The notes under the pieces: model-generated
Seen by the model: only the letters and a program-made list of their open reading frames with translations
What the model was told of the DNA's origin: nothing
The model's database searches: none
Shown: positions 35,565 through 44,144 of the stretch, piece by piece
Layout of the letters: each line of letters opens with the position of its first letter
How positions within the stretch are numbered: position 1 is the stretch's first letter
Source: Chitinophaga sp. CF118
GTDB lineage: Bacteria > Bacteroidota > Bacteroidia > Chitinophagales > Chitinophagaceae
Assembly: GCF_900112615.1 (NCBI RefSeq)
Contig: NZ_FOMK01000001.1
Coordinates: 682,001-746,000 of the forward strand
Direction: 5' to 3'
DNA length: 64,000 nt
Program-made: the position numbers and the translations under genes

Positions 35565-36698
35565 ATGTTGTATAACTTGGGCTTAATAGCCTTTTACTGT
35601 TTTGCTACTATTGCAGGCTTACAGATACTGTATTACCTGATTTTCTTTTCCCGGGTAGCCTTTTATCGCCGTACCTTCGATAATGACCACGAACCGGAGC
35701 TGCAATGCTCTGTCATCATCTGTGCAAAAGATGAAGAGATGAATCTCCAGCGGAATCTCCCGTCTGTACTACAACAACGCTATCATGGCCCAAAGAACCC
35801 GGCGTATGAAGTAATTGTGGTAAATGACAATTCGGAGGATGATTCCAAATATTACCTGCGTTCTATAGAACCCGGATACCCTCATTACCGGCATATAGAG
35901 ATCATGCAGCCCGCCAAATTCATTCCAGGTAAAAAATATCCGCTGTCAATGGGTTTAAGGAGTGCTAATTATGAAAATGTGCTGCTGACAGATGCCGATT
36001 GCAAACCTGCGAGTACTTACTGGTTATCTTTTATGAGCCAGGGATTTACCAATGGGAAGGAGATTGTGCTGGGTTACAGTCCTTATATTAAAAAACCGGG
36101 GCTGCTGAATAAGGTGATCCGTTATGAAACCTATTTCAGTGCTTTACAATATCTTTCTTTTGCCCTCAGCGGTATTACTTATATGGGTGTAGGCCGTAAC
36201 CTGGCTTATAAACGTGAGTTGTTTTTCCGTATGAAAGGTTTCACCTCTCACCATCACCTGGCTTCCGGCGATGATGACCTTTTTGTAAACGCTGCTGCTA
36301 CCCGTAATAATGTAGGCGTTGTGATTAACAAAAAAGCCTTTACCTATTCGGAACCTAAAACAAGCTGGCGTAGCTGGTTCCAGCAAAAAACAAGGCATAT
36401 GTCTACCGGGAAACACTACCGGTTTGCGCATAAATTCCTGCTGGGTCTCTTTTCACTGAGCCACTTCTTGTTTTACCCGACTTTTATAGCTGCCTTGTTT
36501 TACCATCCTTTATGGATCTATACAGTAAGCATTTTCGGGTTTAAATTCGTTTTACAATCAGTGATCACTTTCCTGGCCATGCGTAAGCTGGATGAAGCTG
36601 ATCTTTTCAAGTTCAGCTGGTTTATGGACCTGTTCATGTTCCTTTATTATCTTATTCTTACACCCGCTTTAATGTTCAAGTCAAAGAACAAGTGGTAA
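35565..36698 (+). CDS. Membrane-anchored glycosyltransferase family 2 protein
   Basis: This protein of 377 residues has an N-terminal membrane helix (LGLIAFYCFATIAGLQILYYLIFF). The GT-A catalytic domain has CSVIICAKDEEMNLQRNLPS, VIVVNDNSEDDS and the metal-binding ENVLLTDADCKPAS. The acceptor motif region is ASGDDDLFVNAAAT, with a basic RSWFQQKTRHMSTGKHY (QxxRW-like) element. Two or three C-terminal helices follow. It resembles processive or lipid-linked sugar transferases of Bacteroidota; the product is unknown. The start at 35565 fits the family and the -7 box. A longer reading from 35457 adds a non-conserved segment. Confidence 0.87.
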   Translation: MLYNLGLIAFYCFATIAGLQILYYLIFFSRVAFYRRTFDNDHEPELQCSVIICAKDEEMNLQRNLPSVLQQRYHGPKNPAYEVIVVNDNSEDDSKYYLRSIEPGYPHYRHIEIMQPAKFIPGKKYPLSMGLRSANYENVLLTDADCKPASTYWLSFMSQGFTNGKEIVLGYSPYIKKPGLLNKVIRYETYFSALQYLSFALSGITYMGVGRNLAYKRELFFRMKGFTSHHHLASGDDDLFVNAAATRNNVGVVINKKAFTYSEPKTSWRSWFQQKTRHMSTGKHYRFAHKFLLGLFSLSHFLFYPTFIAALFYHPLWIYTVSIFGFKFVLQSVITFLAMRKLDEADLFKFSWFMDLFMFLYYLILTPALMFKSKNKW

Positions 36699-36720
36699 AC
36701 GATAAATTATTTTCTACTAT

Positions 36721-36756
36721 AAACAGCAATGGCGCCAGACGGCGCCATTGCTGTTT
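36721..36756 (+). terminator. Strong hairpin terminator between the GT2 gene and rsmG
   Basis: A perfect 16-bp stem has arms at 36721-36736 and 36741-36756 (core GGCGCCATTGCTGTTT) and a 4-base loop. It lies 22 bases after the stop. The A-run and T-run at the arm ends would allow use on either strand. Confidence 0.88.
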
Positions 36757-36812
36757 ATGCTATTATTCGTTCAAATTTGGGGGCTTGTTTGTAGATTGCA
36801 CCTTTATTTAAT

Positions 36813-37442
36813 ATGGAAATGGAGATAGTACTGAAATACTTTTCGGATTTTACGGAAAAACAATTGCAGCAATTACAGGCATTGGGTGGGCTGTATAAAG
36901 AATGGAATGAGAAAATCAATGTGATATCCCGTAAGGATATTGATGCCCTGTATGAAAAGCATGTATTACATTCCCTGAGTATAGCTGCTATCGCCGACTT
37001 CCCTGCCAAAACACAGATCCTGGATCTTGGCACCGGTGGAGGATTTCCTGGTATTCCCCTGGCTATTTTCTTTCCTGAAGTAAGATTTCACCTTGTAGAT
37101 TCTATTGGTAAAAAGATCAAAGTGGTGCAGGGCGTAGCAGAAGCGATTGGTTTACAGAATGTAACCACGGCACATTCCCGGGCCGAAGACATCAAAGACC
37201 GGAAGTTTGACCTGGTAGTATCCCGGGCGGTAGCTCCCCTGAAAGATTTATGGCACTGGAGTAAGCCCTTGCTGAAAAAAGCACCGGCTCATGAACAGGA
37301 ACCCGGACTGATCTGTTTAAAGGGAGGTGATTTGAGCCAGGAAATATCCGAAAGCGGTTGCAGGCCCAAGATCACTAACATTTATAAGCTGTTCCCGGAA
37401 GAATTTTTCCAGGAAAAACATATTGTGGTAGTAAATAAATAA
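36813..37442 (+). CDS. rsmG: 16S rRNA (guanine(527)-N7)-methyltransferase RsmG
   Basis: This 209-residue SAM-dependent enzyme makes m7G527 in 16S rRNA. The family signature EWNEKINVISRKD is followed by the helix LYEKHVLHSLS, SAM motif ILDLGTGGGFPGIPLAIFFPE, and DLVVSRAVAPL. The length is normal. It begins downstream of a strong terminator, so it is transcribed separately from the glycosyltransferase. Confidence 0.95.
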   Translation: MEMEIVLKYFSDFTEKQLQQLQALGGLYKEWNEKINVISRKDIDALYEKHVLHSLSIAAIADFPAKTQILDLGTGGGFPGIPLAIFFPEVRFHLVDSIGKKIKVVQGVAEAIGLQNVTTAHSRAEDIKDRKFDLVVSRAVAPLKDLWHWSKPLLKKAPAHEQEPGLICLKGGDLSQEISESGCRPKITNIYKLFPEEFFQEKHIVVVNK

Positions 37443-37540
37443 TTGATTTTCAGTATATAGTCAGAAATAAACCAAAAAATCCCATAAAAACTTTGTAAAC
37501 TGTAAAATATCAAGAAAGTTTTTTCGTCTCCATTACTAAG

Positions 37541-38134
37541 ATGAAAGAATTGCTCCTAAATAAAACACCACTGGCTATGGCTGCAGAACAGAACGAGCGC
37601 ATACAGGAAACGGTGCAGCAGGAGCGTAAGCGCTTACTTAACTTCATCAGAAAGAGGGTTAATAATGTAGCAGACGCGGAAGATATTTTACAGGATGTAC
37701 TATACCAGTTTACAGAATACTCCAGGGTAGGCAGCCATATAGATTCCATCACCGCCTGGCTGTTTACAGTTACACGCAATAAAATTACCGACTGGTTCCG
37801 CAAAAAGCGGGAAACTACCTTCAGCGATCATACCCGTGAATTTGACGGAGAAGAAACCATGTTTCTTGCTGAAATAATCGCAGATCCTTCCGCCCAGAGT
37901 GATGCTCCCATGACCCGTAAGATTATGGCAGAAGCTATCATGGAAGCAATTGACGAATTGCCTGAAGATCAGCGTGTGGTTTTCCTCCAACACGAGATAG
38001 AAGGGAAATCTTTCAAAGAAATGTCTGCCGAAACCGGTGTATCCGTTAATACCTTATTATCGAGAAAGCGATATGCAGTGCTGTATTTGCGGGAACGGCT
38101 GGCAGAATTGTACCAGGAACTTTTAAAAAATTAA
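37541..38134 (+). CDS. ECF-type RNA polymerase sigma factor
   Basis: This protein of 197 residues has sigma region 2 at about 25-90 (LLNFIRKRVNNVADAEDILQDVLYQF, then ITAWLFTVTRNKITDWFRKK). An acidic linker of about 45 residues precedes region 4 (LPEDQRVVFLQHEIEGKSFKEM, then VSVNTLLSRKRYAVLYLRERL). No FecR-like anti-sigma gene or TonB receptor follows, so it is not the usual iron/glycan-type ECF unit of Bacteroidota. Instead two small unknown genes follow within 12 and 6 (or 45) bases. One, a 2-TM protein, is a possible membrane regulator. Confidence 0.9.
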   Translation: MKELLLNKTPLAMAAEQNERIQETVQQERKRLLNFIRKRVNNVADAEDILQDVLYQFTEYSRVGSHIDSITAWLFTVTRNKITDWFRKKRETTFSDHTREFDGEETMFLAEIIADPSAQSDAPMTRKIMAEAIMEAIDELPEDQRVVFLQHEIEGKSFKEMSAETGVSVNTLLSRKRYAVLYLRERLAELYQELLKN

Positions 38135-38145
38135 AAACATTAGAT

Positions 38146-38559
38146 ATGCATACGCGTAGAAAAATACCAAAGGTCTTCCATGTATTAAAATTCATGCTGC
38201 TGGGCGCCTTGTTCCTCACAGCATTAGGCCTTGGAGTAAGAGAATTATGGAACTGCCTGATACCTGACCTGTTTCATGGCCCTGTCATTACCTTCTGGCA
38301 GGCACTGGGTCTTTGTCTGCTCGGTAAACTATTGTTTGGCTGGCATGGTGGTGGAAGCTCCAGATGGGGTGTTGGGGCAAAAGAACAATGGCGGAAAAAA
38401 ATGAAGGCACGTATGGAGCATATGACGGATGAAGAAAAAGAAAAGTTACGTGAACGCTTTAAACGTTGTATGCCTGACAGATATAACCGCTGGCGCGATA
38501 ATGACGACTGGAACGAAGGAACAAAAGATACACAAACCAAACCTGAAACAAATCTATAG
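38146..38559 (+). CDS. Small 2-TM membrane protein of unknown function linked to the ECF sigma factor
   Basis: This 137-residue protein has a basic N-terminus, a first helix at about 14-36 (LKFMLLGALFLTALGLGVRELW) and a second at about 48-64 (ITFWQALGLCLLGKLLFG). A glycine-rich turn (WHGGGSSRWGVG) precedes a highly charged C-terminal helix (EQWRKKMKARMEHMTDEEKEKLRERF) and an acidic tail. I do not recognise a named family. The gene starts 11 bases after the sigma factor. A small membrane protein with a charged cytoplasmic tail next to a sigma gene could act on the sigma factor, but that is inference from context only. Confidence 0.8.
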   Translation: MHTRRKIPKVFHVLKFMLLGALFLTALGLGVRELWNCLIPDLFHGPVITFWQALGLCLLGKLLFGWHGGGSSRWGVGAKEQWRKKMKARMEHMTDEEKEKLRERFKRCMPDRYNRWRDNDDWNEGTKDTQTKPETNL

Positions 38560-38603
38560 CCGTTATGCTCTCCCCTACTATTAATCACTCAACATTATAT
38601 GCT

Positions 38604-38813
38604 ATGATAGGGATCTTCAAAACCAATATAGCAACTCAGGAAGACAGGCAACACATTATACATGCCATCCGCCATAATTTTGAAGTAGGCCAATGTCATG
38701 TAGACCTTGAAGATTGTGATAAAGTATTGCGAATCACAGAAATGAAGGTGGAAGAGGATGCTGTGATCAATTTTGTACAGCAACATGGATTTGATTGTGC
38801 TATACTGGATTAA
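38604..38813 (+). CDS. Small ferredoxin-like (HMA-fold-like) protein without CxxC
   Basis: The conserved-looking part is 69 residues from the ATG at 38604. A reading from 38565 would add 13 residues and begin 5 bases after the previous stop. The order strand (GIFKTNI), helix (EDRQHIIHAIRHNF), two strands (CHVDLEDCDKVLRITEM), helix (EEDAVINFVQQHGF), strand (CAILD) matches the beta-alpha-beta-beta-alpha-beta fold of HMA copper chaperones. The metal-binding CxxC loop is replaced by ATQED, so it probably does not bind metal that way. It is the last gene of the sigma-factor unit, ending 11 bases before a 76-bp palindrome. Confidence 0.72.
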   Translation: MIGIFKTNIATQEDRQHIIHAIRHNFEVGQCHVDLEDCDKVLRITEMKVEEDAVINFVQQHGFDCAILD

Positions 38814-38824
38814 ACATTATTCAG

Positions 38825-38900
38825 GACTGACTAAAAAGTAAAATGAAGGCGATTGCTAATGATCATTAGCAATCGCCTTCATTTTACTTTTTAGTCAGTC
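38825..38900. terminator. Perfect 76-bp palindrome, bidirectional terminator between convergent genes
   Basis: Every base from 38825 pairs with its partner up to 38900 (38-bp arms, centre AATGATCATT, no spacer). It starts 11 bases after the plus-strand stop and ends directly against the minus-strand stop codon at 38901. Each arm contains AAAAAGTAAAAT and so supplies a T-rich 3' side on both strands. Confidence 0.88.
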
Positions 38901-40790
38901 TTAATTCAATTCTAATTTATTATTACTCCTGTTTAAATCTGCCATCCTCAAACTTGGATCAATCTCCAGGGTTTTGATCTCACTCATTGGCAAATCCACT
39001 TCCACATCATAAGTCCTGTTTGTCCAGGCCCAGTAATCATGTACTATACGCGGAATACTGTTATCCTCATTCGGCTTCGCACCATACATCAGGGATAACG
39101 GTATATAATGCATTACTTTTTTACCATCCTTTGCTGTTACCAACAGATCTATGGGCATGGGCATATAGTCTACCCTGCGCAGCCTTACCACGGTTTTCCC
39201 GTTGTTCTCAAATACACTATCTATTCCATAATCAATGTGTTTGGTACTATATACAAAATACTGTTTGTACCAATCCAGTTGCAGACCACTCTGTATCTCC
39301 ATTTCCCGGATAAAATCATTCGGATTAGGATGTTTGAAACGCCAGTCACGGTAATAGCGCAAGAGACCTTTATCGCGGTTTTCCTTACCTATAATATACC
39401 CCAGTTGTTCCAGGAATACGGCTCCTTTGGCATAAGCAGTTAAGCTATATCCGAAATTTGTATTGTAATGATCAGAGTGTGTGCTCATTGGTTCTTCGAA
39501 CCCGCTGTTCACCAGGCTAAAATAACCATTGTACGAACCTGACTGAGCAGAAGGCCCCTTAGAGGAATCCCGTGTATAATAGATGATATTGTTCTCTGCA
39601 AAAGAGGTAAACCCTTCATCCATCCAGGGATAAAGGCCTTCATTGGTGGCCAGCATTCCCTGATACCAGCTATGCATCCATTCATGTGCAGCCAGTCCGT
39701 ATAATCCTTCCAGTTTGCCATTTCCCATGATCAGGGTAGCCATTGGGTATTCCATACCACCATCTCCCCCCTGGATAAAAGAATAACTTTTATAAGGATA
39801 AGGGCCGTAATGCGATTTTATGAATGCATACATACGAGGTACCAATTTGGCAAACTCGGGCCAGGTATTTTTAGTAGCGTCATTCTCTATGTAAAAAAAA
39901 TGTGCCCTGAAGCCATCCACTTCCTGGGTAATATGCTTGTAATCAGGATCTGCAGCCCAAACAAAGTCGTGTACATTTGGTGCTACAAAATGCCAGGTCA
40001 GTTTATCACCTTTGGGATGAATAACCCGGGTGCCGGGCATTTCATATCCATACCCTATCTGGTTGGGATTTTGCAGGTAACCAGTAGCGGCTACTACAAA
40101 CTTCTTATCAATTGCAATCTTTACGTCAAAGTCGCCCCATACACCGTAAAATTCACGTGCCACATAAGGCGTAGGGTGCCATCCTTCATAATCATATTCG
40201 CACATCTTCGGGTACCATTGCGCCATGGAGTAATCCACTCCTTCGGAATTATTACGGCCACTACGCCTGATCTGTACAGGCACCTGGCATTCGAACTCCA
40301 TTTCAAACACGGTAGTACTATGTGGCAATACCGGTTTTTTCAACGGCACTTCCAGGATTGTACCTATCACGTTATACGTTTGCGAAATACCATCCTGTTT
40401 TAAGGAAAGTATTTTTTCATAGCCAATCTGGTCTGGCTGCAGCTTTTCTATACGATCTGTTACGCGGGCATCCCAGTCATGTTTTCCATTTCCGTTTCTG
40501 TCTTTATACAGAATAGTTTTACCCAGTTCACGACTGCGAACGTCCATCATACTGCCAGGCTGAAAGGCATTCCAGTACAAATGATAAAATACCTTATACA
40601 GTGTATCCGGTGAATTATTGATATACTCCAGTTTCTGTTTACCGGTGAACCGGTTCGTAGGTACATCCATGTTAATGTCCATCGTGTACTTTACCCTTTG
40701 CTGCCAGCGGTCGGCCTGTGCGGCTGCACTCTGCCATCCGGATGCCATAAGGCATACCATCAGGCATTTTGCGACTGTCAATTGCTTCAT
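38901..40790 (-). CDS. Secreted M1 family metallopeptidase
   Basis: This 629-residue exported aminopeptidase-like protein has a signal peptide (CLMVCLMASGWQSAAAQ) and an N-terminal beta domain (VKYTMDINMDVPTNRFTGKQKLEYINNS-like). The substrate-binding loop is GGDGGMEYPMATL (GAMEN equivalent). The zinc motif is AAHEWMHSW (HExxH), and the third ligand Glu lies in WMDEGFTSFAENNI. All catalytic residues are present. It likely trims peptides in the periplasm or outside. It has no recognisable T9SS tail. It faces the sigma-factor unit across the 76-bp palindrome. Confidence 0.92.
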   Translation of the reverse strand: MKQLTVAKCLMVCLMASGWQSAAAQADRWQQRVKYTMDINMDVPTNRFTGKQKLEYINNSPDTLYKVFYHLYWNAFQPGSMMDVRSRELGKTILYKDRNGNGKHDWDARVTDRIEKLQPDQIGYEKILSLKQDGISQTYNVIGTILEVPLKKPVLPHSTTVFEMEFECQVPVQIRRSGRNNSEGVDYSMAQWYPKMCEYDYEGWHPTPYVAREFYGVWGDFDVKIAIDKKFVVAATGYLQNPNQIGYGYEMPGTRVIHPKGDKLTWHFVAPNVHDFVWAADPDYKHITQEVDGFRAHFFYIENDATKNTWPEFAKLVPRMYAFIKSHYGPYPYKSYSFIQGGDGGMEYPMATLIMGNGKLEGLYGLAAHEWMHSWYQGMLATNEGLYPWMDEGFTSFAENNIIYYTRDSSKGPSAQSGSYNGYFSLVNSGFEEPMSTHSDHYNTNFGYSLTAYAKGAVFLEQLGYIIGKENRDKGLLRYYRDWRFKHPNPNDFIREMEIQSGLQLDWYKQYFVYSTKHIDYGIDSVFENNGKTVVRLRRVDYMPMPIDLLVTAKDGKKVMHYIPLSLMYGAKPNEDNSIPRIVHDYWAWTNRTYDVEVDLPMSEIKTLEIDPSLRMADLNRSNNKLELN

Positions 40791-40825
40791 TCCGAATATC
40801 AGTTTTATAATGAATAGTCTATCCC

Positions 40826-41497
40826 TTAAGATACTCCTTCTACGATTAATACAATCTCTCCTTTCACACCTTTTTCTTTAAAGTAATCATGTACTTCCTG
40901 TAAGGTACCCCGTTTGTTTTCTTCAAACATTTTAGTCAGCTCCCTGCTTACGCAGCAGTTACGGTCTGCACCAAAATACCCGATCAGGTCTTCCAGTGTT
41001 CTAACCAGCCTGTGAGGAGATTCATAAAATACCAGTGTACGCTCGTCTGTAGCCAGCTGCGTAAACAAGGTATGCCGGCCTTTTTTTAGCGGAGGAAATC
41101 CTTCAAAGGAGAAGCGGTTCATAGGAATACCGCTGTTTACGAGAGCAGGCACAAAAGCAGTAGCTCCCGGCAGACATTCTACCGGAACGCCGGCACGTAC
41201 GCATTCACGTACCAGCAGGAAACCCGGATCAGAGATACCCGGCGTACCTGCATCAGTAATTAATGCCATGGTTTTGCCGGCCTGCATCTGTTGTACCAGG
41301 TGCTGTAATACTTTGTGTTCGTTATGCTGATGATAGGGAGTGATGGGTTTGTTAATGTTATAGTGCTTTAACAGCACCCCGGATGTGCGGGTATCTTCTG
41401 CCAGCACCAGTGCAGCATCTTCCAGCACCTTTATCGCACGGTATGTTATATCGGCCAGATTGCCTATGGGAGAAGGAACGAGATATAGCTTCGACAT
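40826..41497 (-). CDS. rsmI: 16S rRNA (cytidine(1402)-2'-O)-methyltransferase RsmI
   Basis: This protein of 223 residues has the tetrapyrrole-methylase fold. Key segments are LYLVPSPIGNLADITYRAIKVL, LAEDTRTSGVLLKHYNI, LITDAGTPGISDPGFLLVREC and VFYESPHRLVRTLEDL. It makes Cm1402 in 16S rRNA. The usual C-terminal small domain is shortened, and the protein ends in GEIVLIVEGVS. It lies downstream of purS on the same strand, with a repeat-built hairpin between. Confidence 0.94.
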   Translation of the reverse strand: MSKLYLVPSPIGNLADITYRAIKVLEDAALVLAEDTRTSGVLLKHYNINKPITPYHQHNEHKVLQHLVQQMQAGKTMALITDAGTPGISDPGFLLVRECVRAGVPVECLPGATAFVPALVNSGIPMNRFSFEGFPPLKKGRHTLFTQLATDERTLVFYESPHRLVRTLEDLIGYFGADRNCCVSRELTKMFEENKRGTLQEVHDYFKEKGVKGEIVLIVEGVS

Positions 41498-41511
41498 GAT
41501 GAATATTTAGC

Positions 41512-41601
41512 AACAAGCCGCAAGCTACAAGCTACGAGAAGCTATAAGATGACAAGCTACAAGATGCAATACACCTTGTAGCTTGTAGCTTGCAGCTTAT
41601 T
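41512..41601. repeat. Hairpin built from AGCTACAAG-type repeats between purS and rsmI
   Basis: Arms at 41512-41535 and 41578-41601 pair at about 22 of 24 positions. Both arms and the loop are built from variants of AGCTACAAG / CTTGTAGCT (for example CAAGCTACAAGCTAC). The right arm overlaps the purS stop codon. There is no T tract, so RNA processing or attenuation is more likely than classic termination. Confidence 0.7.
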
Positions 41602-41842
41602 GGATGTGTACTTCAAAAGACTCCATTACCTGGTTTGCCAGTAATTTCTGGCAGGCGGTTTCCGCCAGTTGCTGTGCTTCCTCTTTGGTAGCAGCATCTA
41701 TCTGCAAAGTAATATGCTTACCTATTCTTACATCATGTACATGGCTGATACCCAGGTTTTTCAAACCACTCATAACCGCCTTGCCCTGCGGGTCCAGTAA
41801 TTCTTTCAGCGGCATCACATTGATATGTGCAGTAAACGTCAT
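41597..41842 (-). CDS. purS: Phosphoribosylformylglycinamidine synthase subunit PurS
   Basis: This 81-residue small subunit of the PurSQL complex acts in step 4 of purine synthesis, with glutaminase PurQ and synthase PurL. The family pattern LKELLDPQGKAVMSGLKNLG, then VHDVRIGKHITLQIDA is clear. purQ and purL are not in the window, so the complex is encoded in separate places. A promoter with both -7 and -33 elements lies upstream. Confidence 0.92.
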   Translation of the reverse strand: MTFTAHINVMPLKELLDPQGKAVMSGLKNLGISHVHDVRIGKHITLQIDAATKEEAQQLAETACQKLLANQVMESFEVHIQ

Positions 41843-41860
41843 TTCCTAAAAATTTTGACG

Positions 41861-41890
41861 CAAACCTAATACTTTAATCCCAAAAAACAA
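41861..41890 (-). promoter_or_regulatory. Putative purS promoter (-33 TTG, -7 TAGGTTTG)
   Basis: Minus strand: TAGGTTTG at 41861-41868 and TTG at 41888-41890, 19 bases apart. This fits the Bacteroidota housekeeping promoter. The -7 box is 18 bases before the ATG. Confidence 0.6.
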
Positions 41891-41933
41891 GTCGCTAATT
41901 ACAAACAAAACCCTTGGAATGCATGCTGACACT

Positions 41934-42707
41934 CTATTTTCCAGCGTTCCCGGTTACAGGAGGTGCAATCACAGACAGCAATACATAGCAAACAAATACA
42001 AAGGGGACTGCAGCAAATTTCAGCAAAAATGCACCGGCCACTGCCAATATGATAAGTAAAATGCGGGGCCAGTTCTGCCCCATCTGAAGGTTTTTAAATT
42101 TAAGGCTCAGCATTGGTATTTCTGCTACCATCAGATAACACAGTAATACGATGATAGCGTACAATACCCATATATTCTGCAGGAAATGAGCCAGATTAAA
42201 GGGGTTATATAACATTATGAGCGGAAAAGATGCTACCAGCAGGCCAACTGCCGGTGTAGGCATCCCTATGAAATTTTCTGATTGCCGGGTGTCCAGGTTA
42301 AACTTAGCCAGCCGGTAAGCAGCAAAACAGGGAATCAGTAAAGCTGGGGCCAGGTTTACATAAGAAACATCAAATACCTCCGGCATTCTCATATACGCGC
42401 TACGCAACAAGCGGAACAGGATCATTCCCGGTACCAGACCAAAAGTGACCATATCAGCCAGGGAATCCAGTTCTTTCCCGAAAGGGGATTGCAACTTCAG
42501 CCACCTGGCAGCCAGGCCGTCCAGGAAGTCGAATATCCCCGCCAGCAATACAAGGGCTGAAGCCCAGTACACCGGCTCCGGATTGGTAATTGTATATTCC
42601 ACTCCATTAAACTCTGCGATATACTGAGGAGCATGCAGGATAAAAATAATGGCCAATGCGCCACAAAACAGGTTGCCGAGTGTAAGGAAATTAGGAAGTT
42701 GTTTCAT
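41934..42707 (-). CDS. pssA: CDP-diacylglycerol--serine O-phosphatidyltransferase
   Basis: This inner-membrane protein of 257 residues has about eight helices. The CDP-alcohol phosphotransferase motif is complete: DGLAARWLKLQSPFGKELDS (DGxxAR, G, D, then a second D). It makes phosphatidylserine, the precursor of phosphatidylethanolamine. The ATG at 42707 gives MKQLPNFLTLGNLFCGALAI, a typical start for this family. No decarboxylase gene (psd) is nearby. Confidence 0.93.
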   Translation of the reverse strand: MKQLPNFLTLGNLFCGALAIIFILHAPQYIAEFNGVEYTITNPEPVYWASALVLLAGIFDFLDGLAARWLKLQSPFGKELDSLADMVTFGLVPGMILFRLLRSAYMRMPEVFDVSYVNLAPALLIPCFAAYRLAKFNLDTRQSENFIGMPTPAVGLLVASFPLIMLYNPFNLAHFLQNIWVLYAIIVLLCYLMVAEIPMLSLKFKNLQMGQNWPRILLIILAVAGAFLLKFAAVPFVFVCYVLLSVIAPPVTGNAGK

Positions 42708-42806
42708 TGTTTTTATCTATCTAACCACAAACAGGGGCGCTGCCAACTGAGCGTTCATCTGATCCGCATTGCCAGCAGCACCCTGTTCATAACATAAATA
42801 TATATA

Positions 42807-44099
42807 CTATTTCTTCATCAAAGCTTCAATCTCATCTGCTGTTTCCGGAATATTTTTCATCAGGTCAATATTACCTTTTGCTGTCACCCAGATATTATTC
42901 TCAATACGTACGCCCATCTTCTCTTCCTCTATATAAATACCCGGTTCAACAGTGAGCACTGAATTTTCCGGAATAGGTTGGTAAAAAGATGGTCCCAGGT
43001 CATGAACATCCACACCCAGATGGTGAGAAATACCATGGTACAGGTATTTCCTGTATGCCGGTACTTCGGGGTCCTGATTCTTTATATCAGCATCAGTAAT
43101 CAGTCCAAGTTTTACAAATTCTTTCCCCGCTTCCACACCTATCATTTCATGATATTTGCCAATCATCAATCCTGGTTTGAGAATAGACTTGGCATAGTTG
43201 TGCAGGTGCAGGCAGGCATCATACACCTGGCGCTGACGTGCTGAGAACTTACCATTTACCGGTACGGTACGGGTCAGATCGGCATTATAACCACCATAGG
43301 CAGCACCAAAGTCCATAAGGATGAGGTCTCCATCCTTGCATTCCTTGTTATTTGAATGATAGTGAAGGATACGGGCACTGTCACCGCTGGCAAGGATAGA
43401 ACCATAAGCTTCTCCATCTGCTCTGTTGCGCAGGAACTCATGCAGGATCTCAGCATGAACCTCATGTTCCCATACACCAGGACGGATAAATTTCAATAAC
43501 CTGCGGAAGGCTTTCTCCGTAATATCAATAGCTTGTTGCAGTATTTTTATTTCTTCCGGAGTTTTGGTAGCACGTAATTTTTTTAATATTACGGCTGCAC
43601 GCAGATAATTGTGCAAAGGATAACGGCTACGCAGTTCGGCAGCATAACGGTAATCCTTTACCGGCACCAGGCTGCTTTTGCGGTTATTTTCATTTGTGTT
43701 CAGATAAATATTAGTCGCCTCATGAATCCATTGCTGCAATAATGCATCCAGGGTATCCAGCCACACTACATTACCAATGCCAGAAATTGCCAGGGCTTCG
43801 TCTTTACGCAGGCGATGCCCGTCCCATTTTTCTTTCAGCTCATTAGGACGCACAAGTACCAGTACTTCCCGGTATTTAGGATCCGGATTATCTGGGTATA
43901 ATATCAACATTGTATCTTCCTGCTCCACACCTGTAAGCCAATAGAGGTCAGCATTCTGCTGGAATTTATGCAGCGCATCTCCATTGGTGGGCAATTCATC
44001 ATTGGAATTAAAGATAGCAATGGATTGGGGTTGCATTTCTGCAACAAAACGCTGACGGTTCTTTATAAATGTCTGCGGGTCTAATGGCAAATTTTTCAT
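42807..44099 (-). CDS. pepP: Xaa-Pro aminopeptidase (aminopeptidase P)
   Basis: This cytosolic metalloprotease of 430 residues (family M24B) removes N-terminal residues before proline. It has an N-terminal AMP_N domain (about 8-135). The pita-bread catalytic domain has all five metal ligands: two Asp in LILMDFGAAYGGYNADLTR, His in YHGISHHLGVDVHDLG, and Glu in LTVEPGIYIEEE and GVRIENNIWVT. A -7 box lies 37 bases upstream. It is divergent from pckA across an 813-base region with unusual repeats. Confidence 0.93.
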   Translation of the reverse strand: MKNLPLDPQTFIKNRQRFVAEMQPQSIAIFNSNDELPTNGDALHKFQQNADLYWLTGVEQEDTMLILYPDNPDPKYREVLVLVRPNELKEKWDGHRLRKDEALAISGIGNVVWLDTLDALLQQWIHEATNIYLNTNENNRKSSLVPVKDYRYAAELRSRYPLHNYLRAAVILKKLRATKTPEEIKILQQAIDITEKAFRRLLKFIRPGVWEHEVHAEILHEFLRNRADGEAYGSILASGDSARILHYHSNNKECKDGDLILMDFGAAYGGYNADLTRTVPVNGKFSARQRQVYDACLHLHNYAKSILKPGLMIGKYHEMIGVEAGKEFVKLGLITDADIKNQDPEVPAYRKYLYHGISHHLGVDVHDLGPSFYQPIPENSVLTVEPGIYIEEEKMGVRIENNIWVTAKGNIDLMKNIPETADEIEALMKK

Positions 44100-44136
44100 A
44101 TGAAACTTTTACGGTGGTGTCTGATTAAATGCGCGT

Positions 44137-44144
44137 CAAACCTA
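44137..44144 (-). promoter_or_regulatory. Putative -7 box (TAGGTTTG) for aminopeptidase P
   Basis: Minus-strand TAGGTTTG lies 37 bases upstream of the ATG at 44099. I see no TTG at the right distance for a -33 element. Confidence 0.5.
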
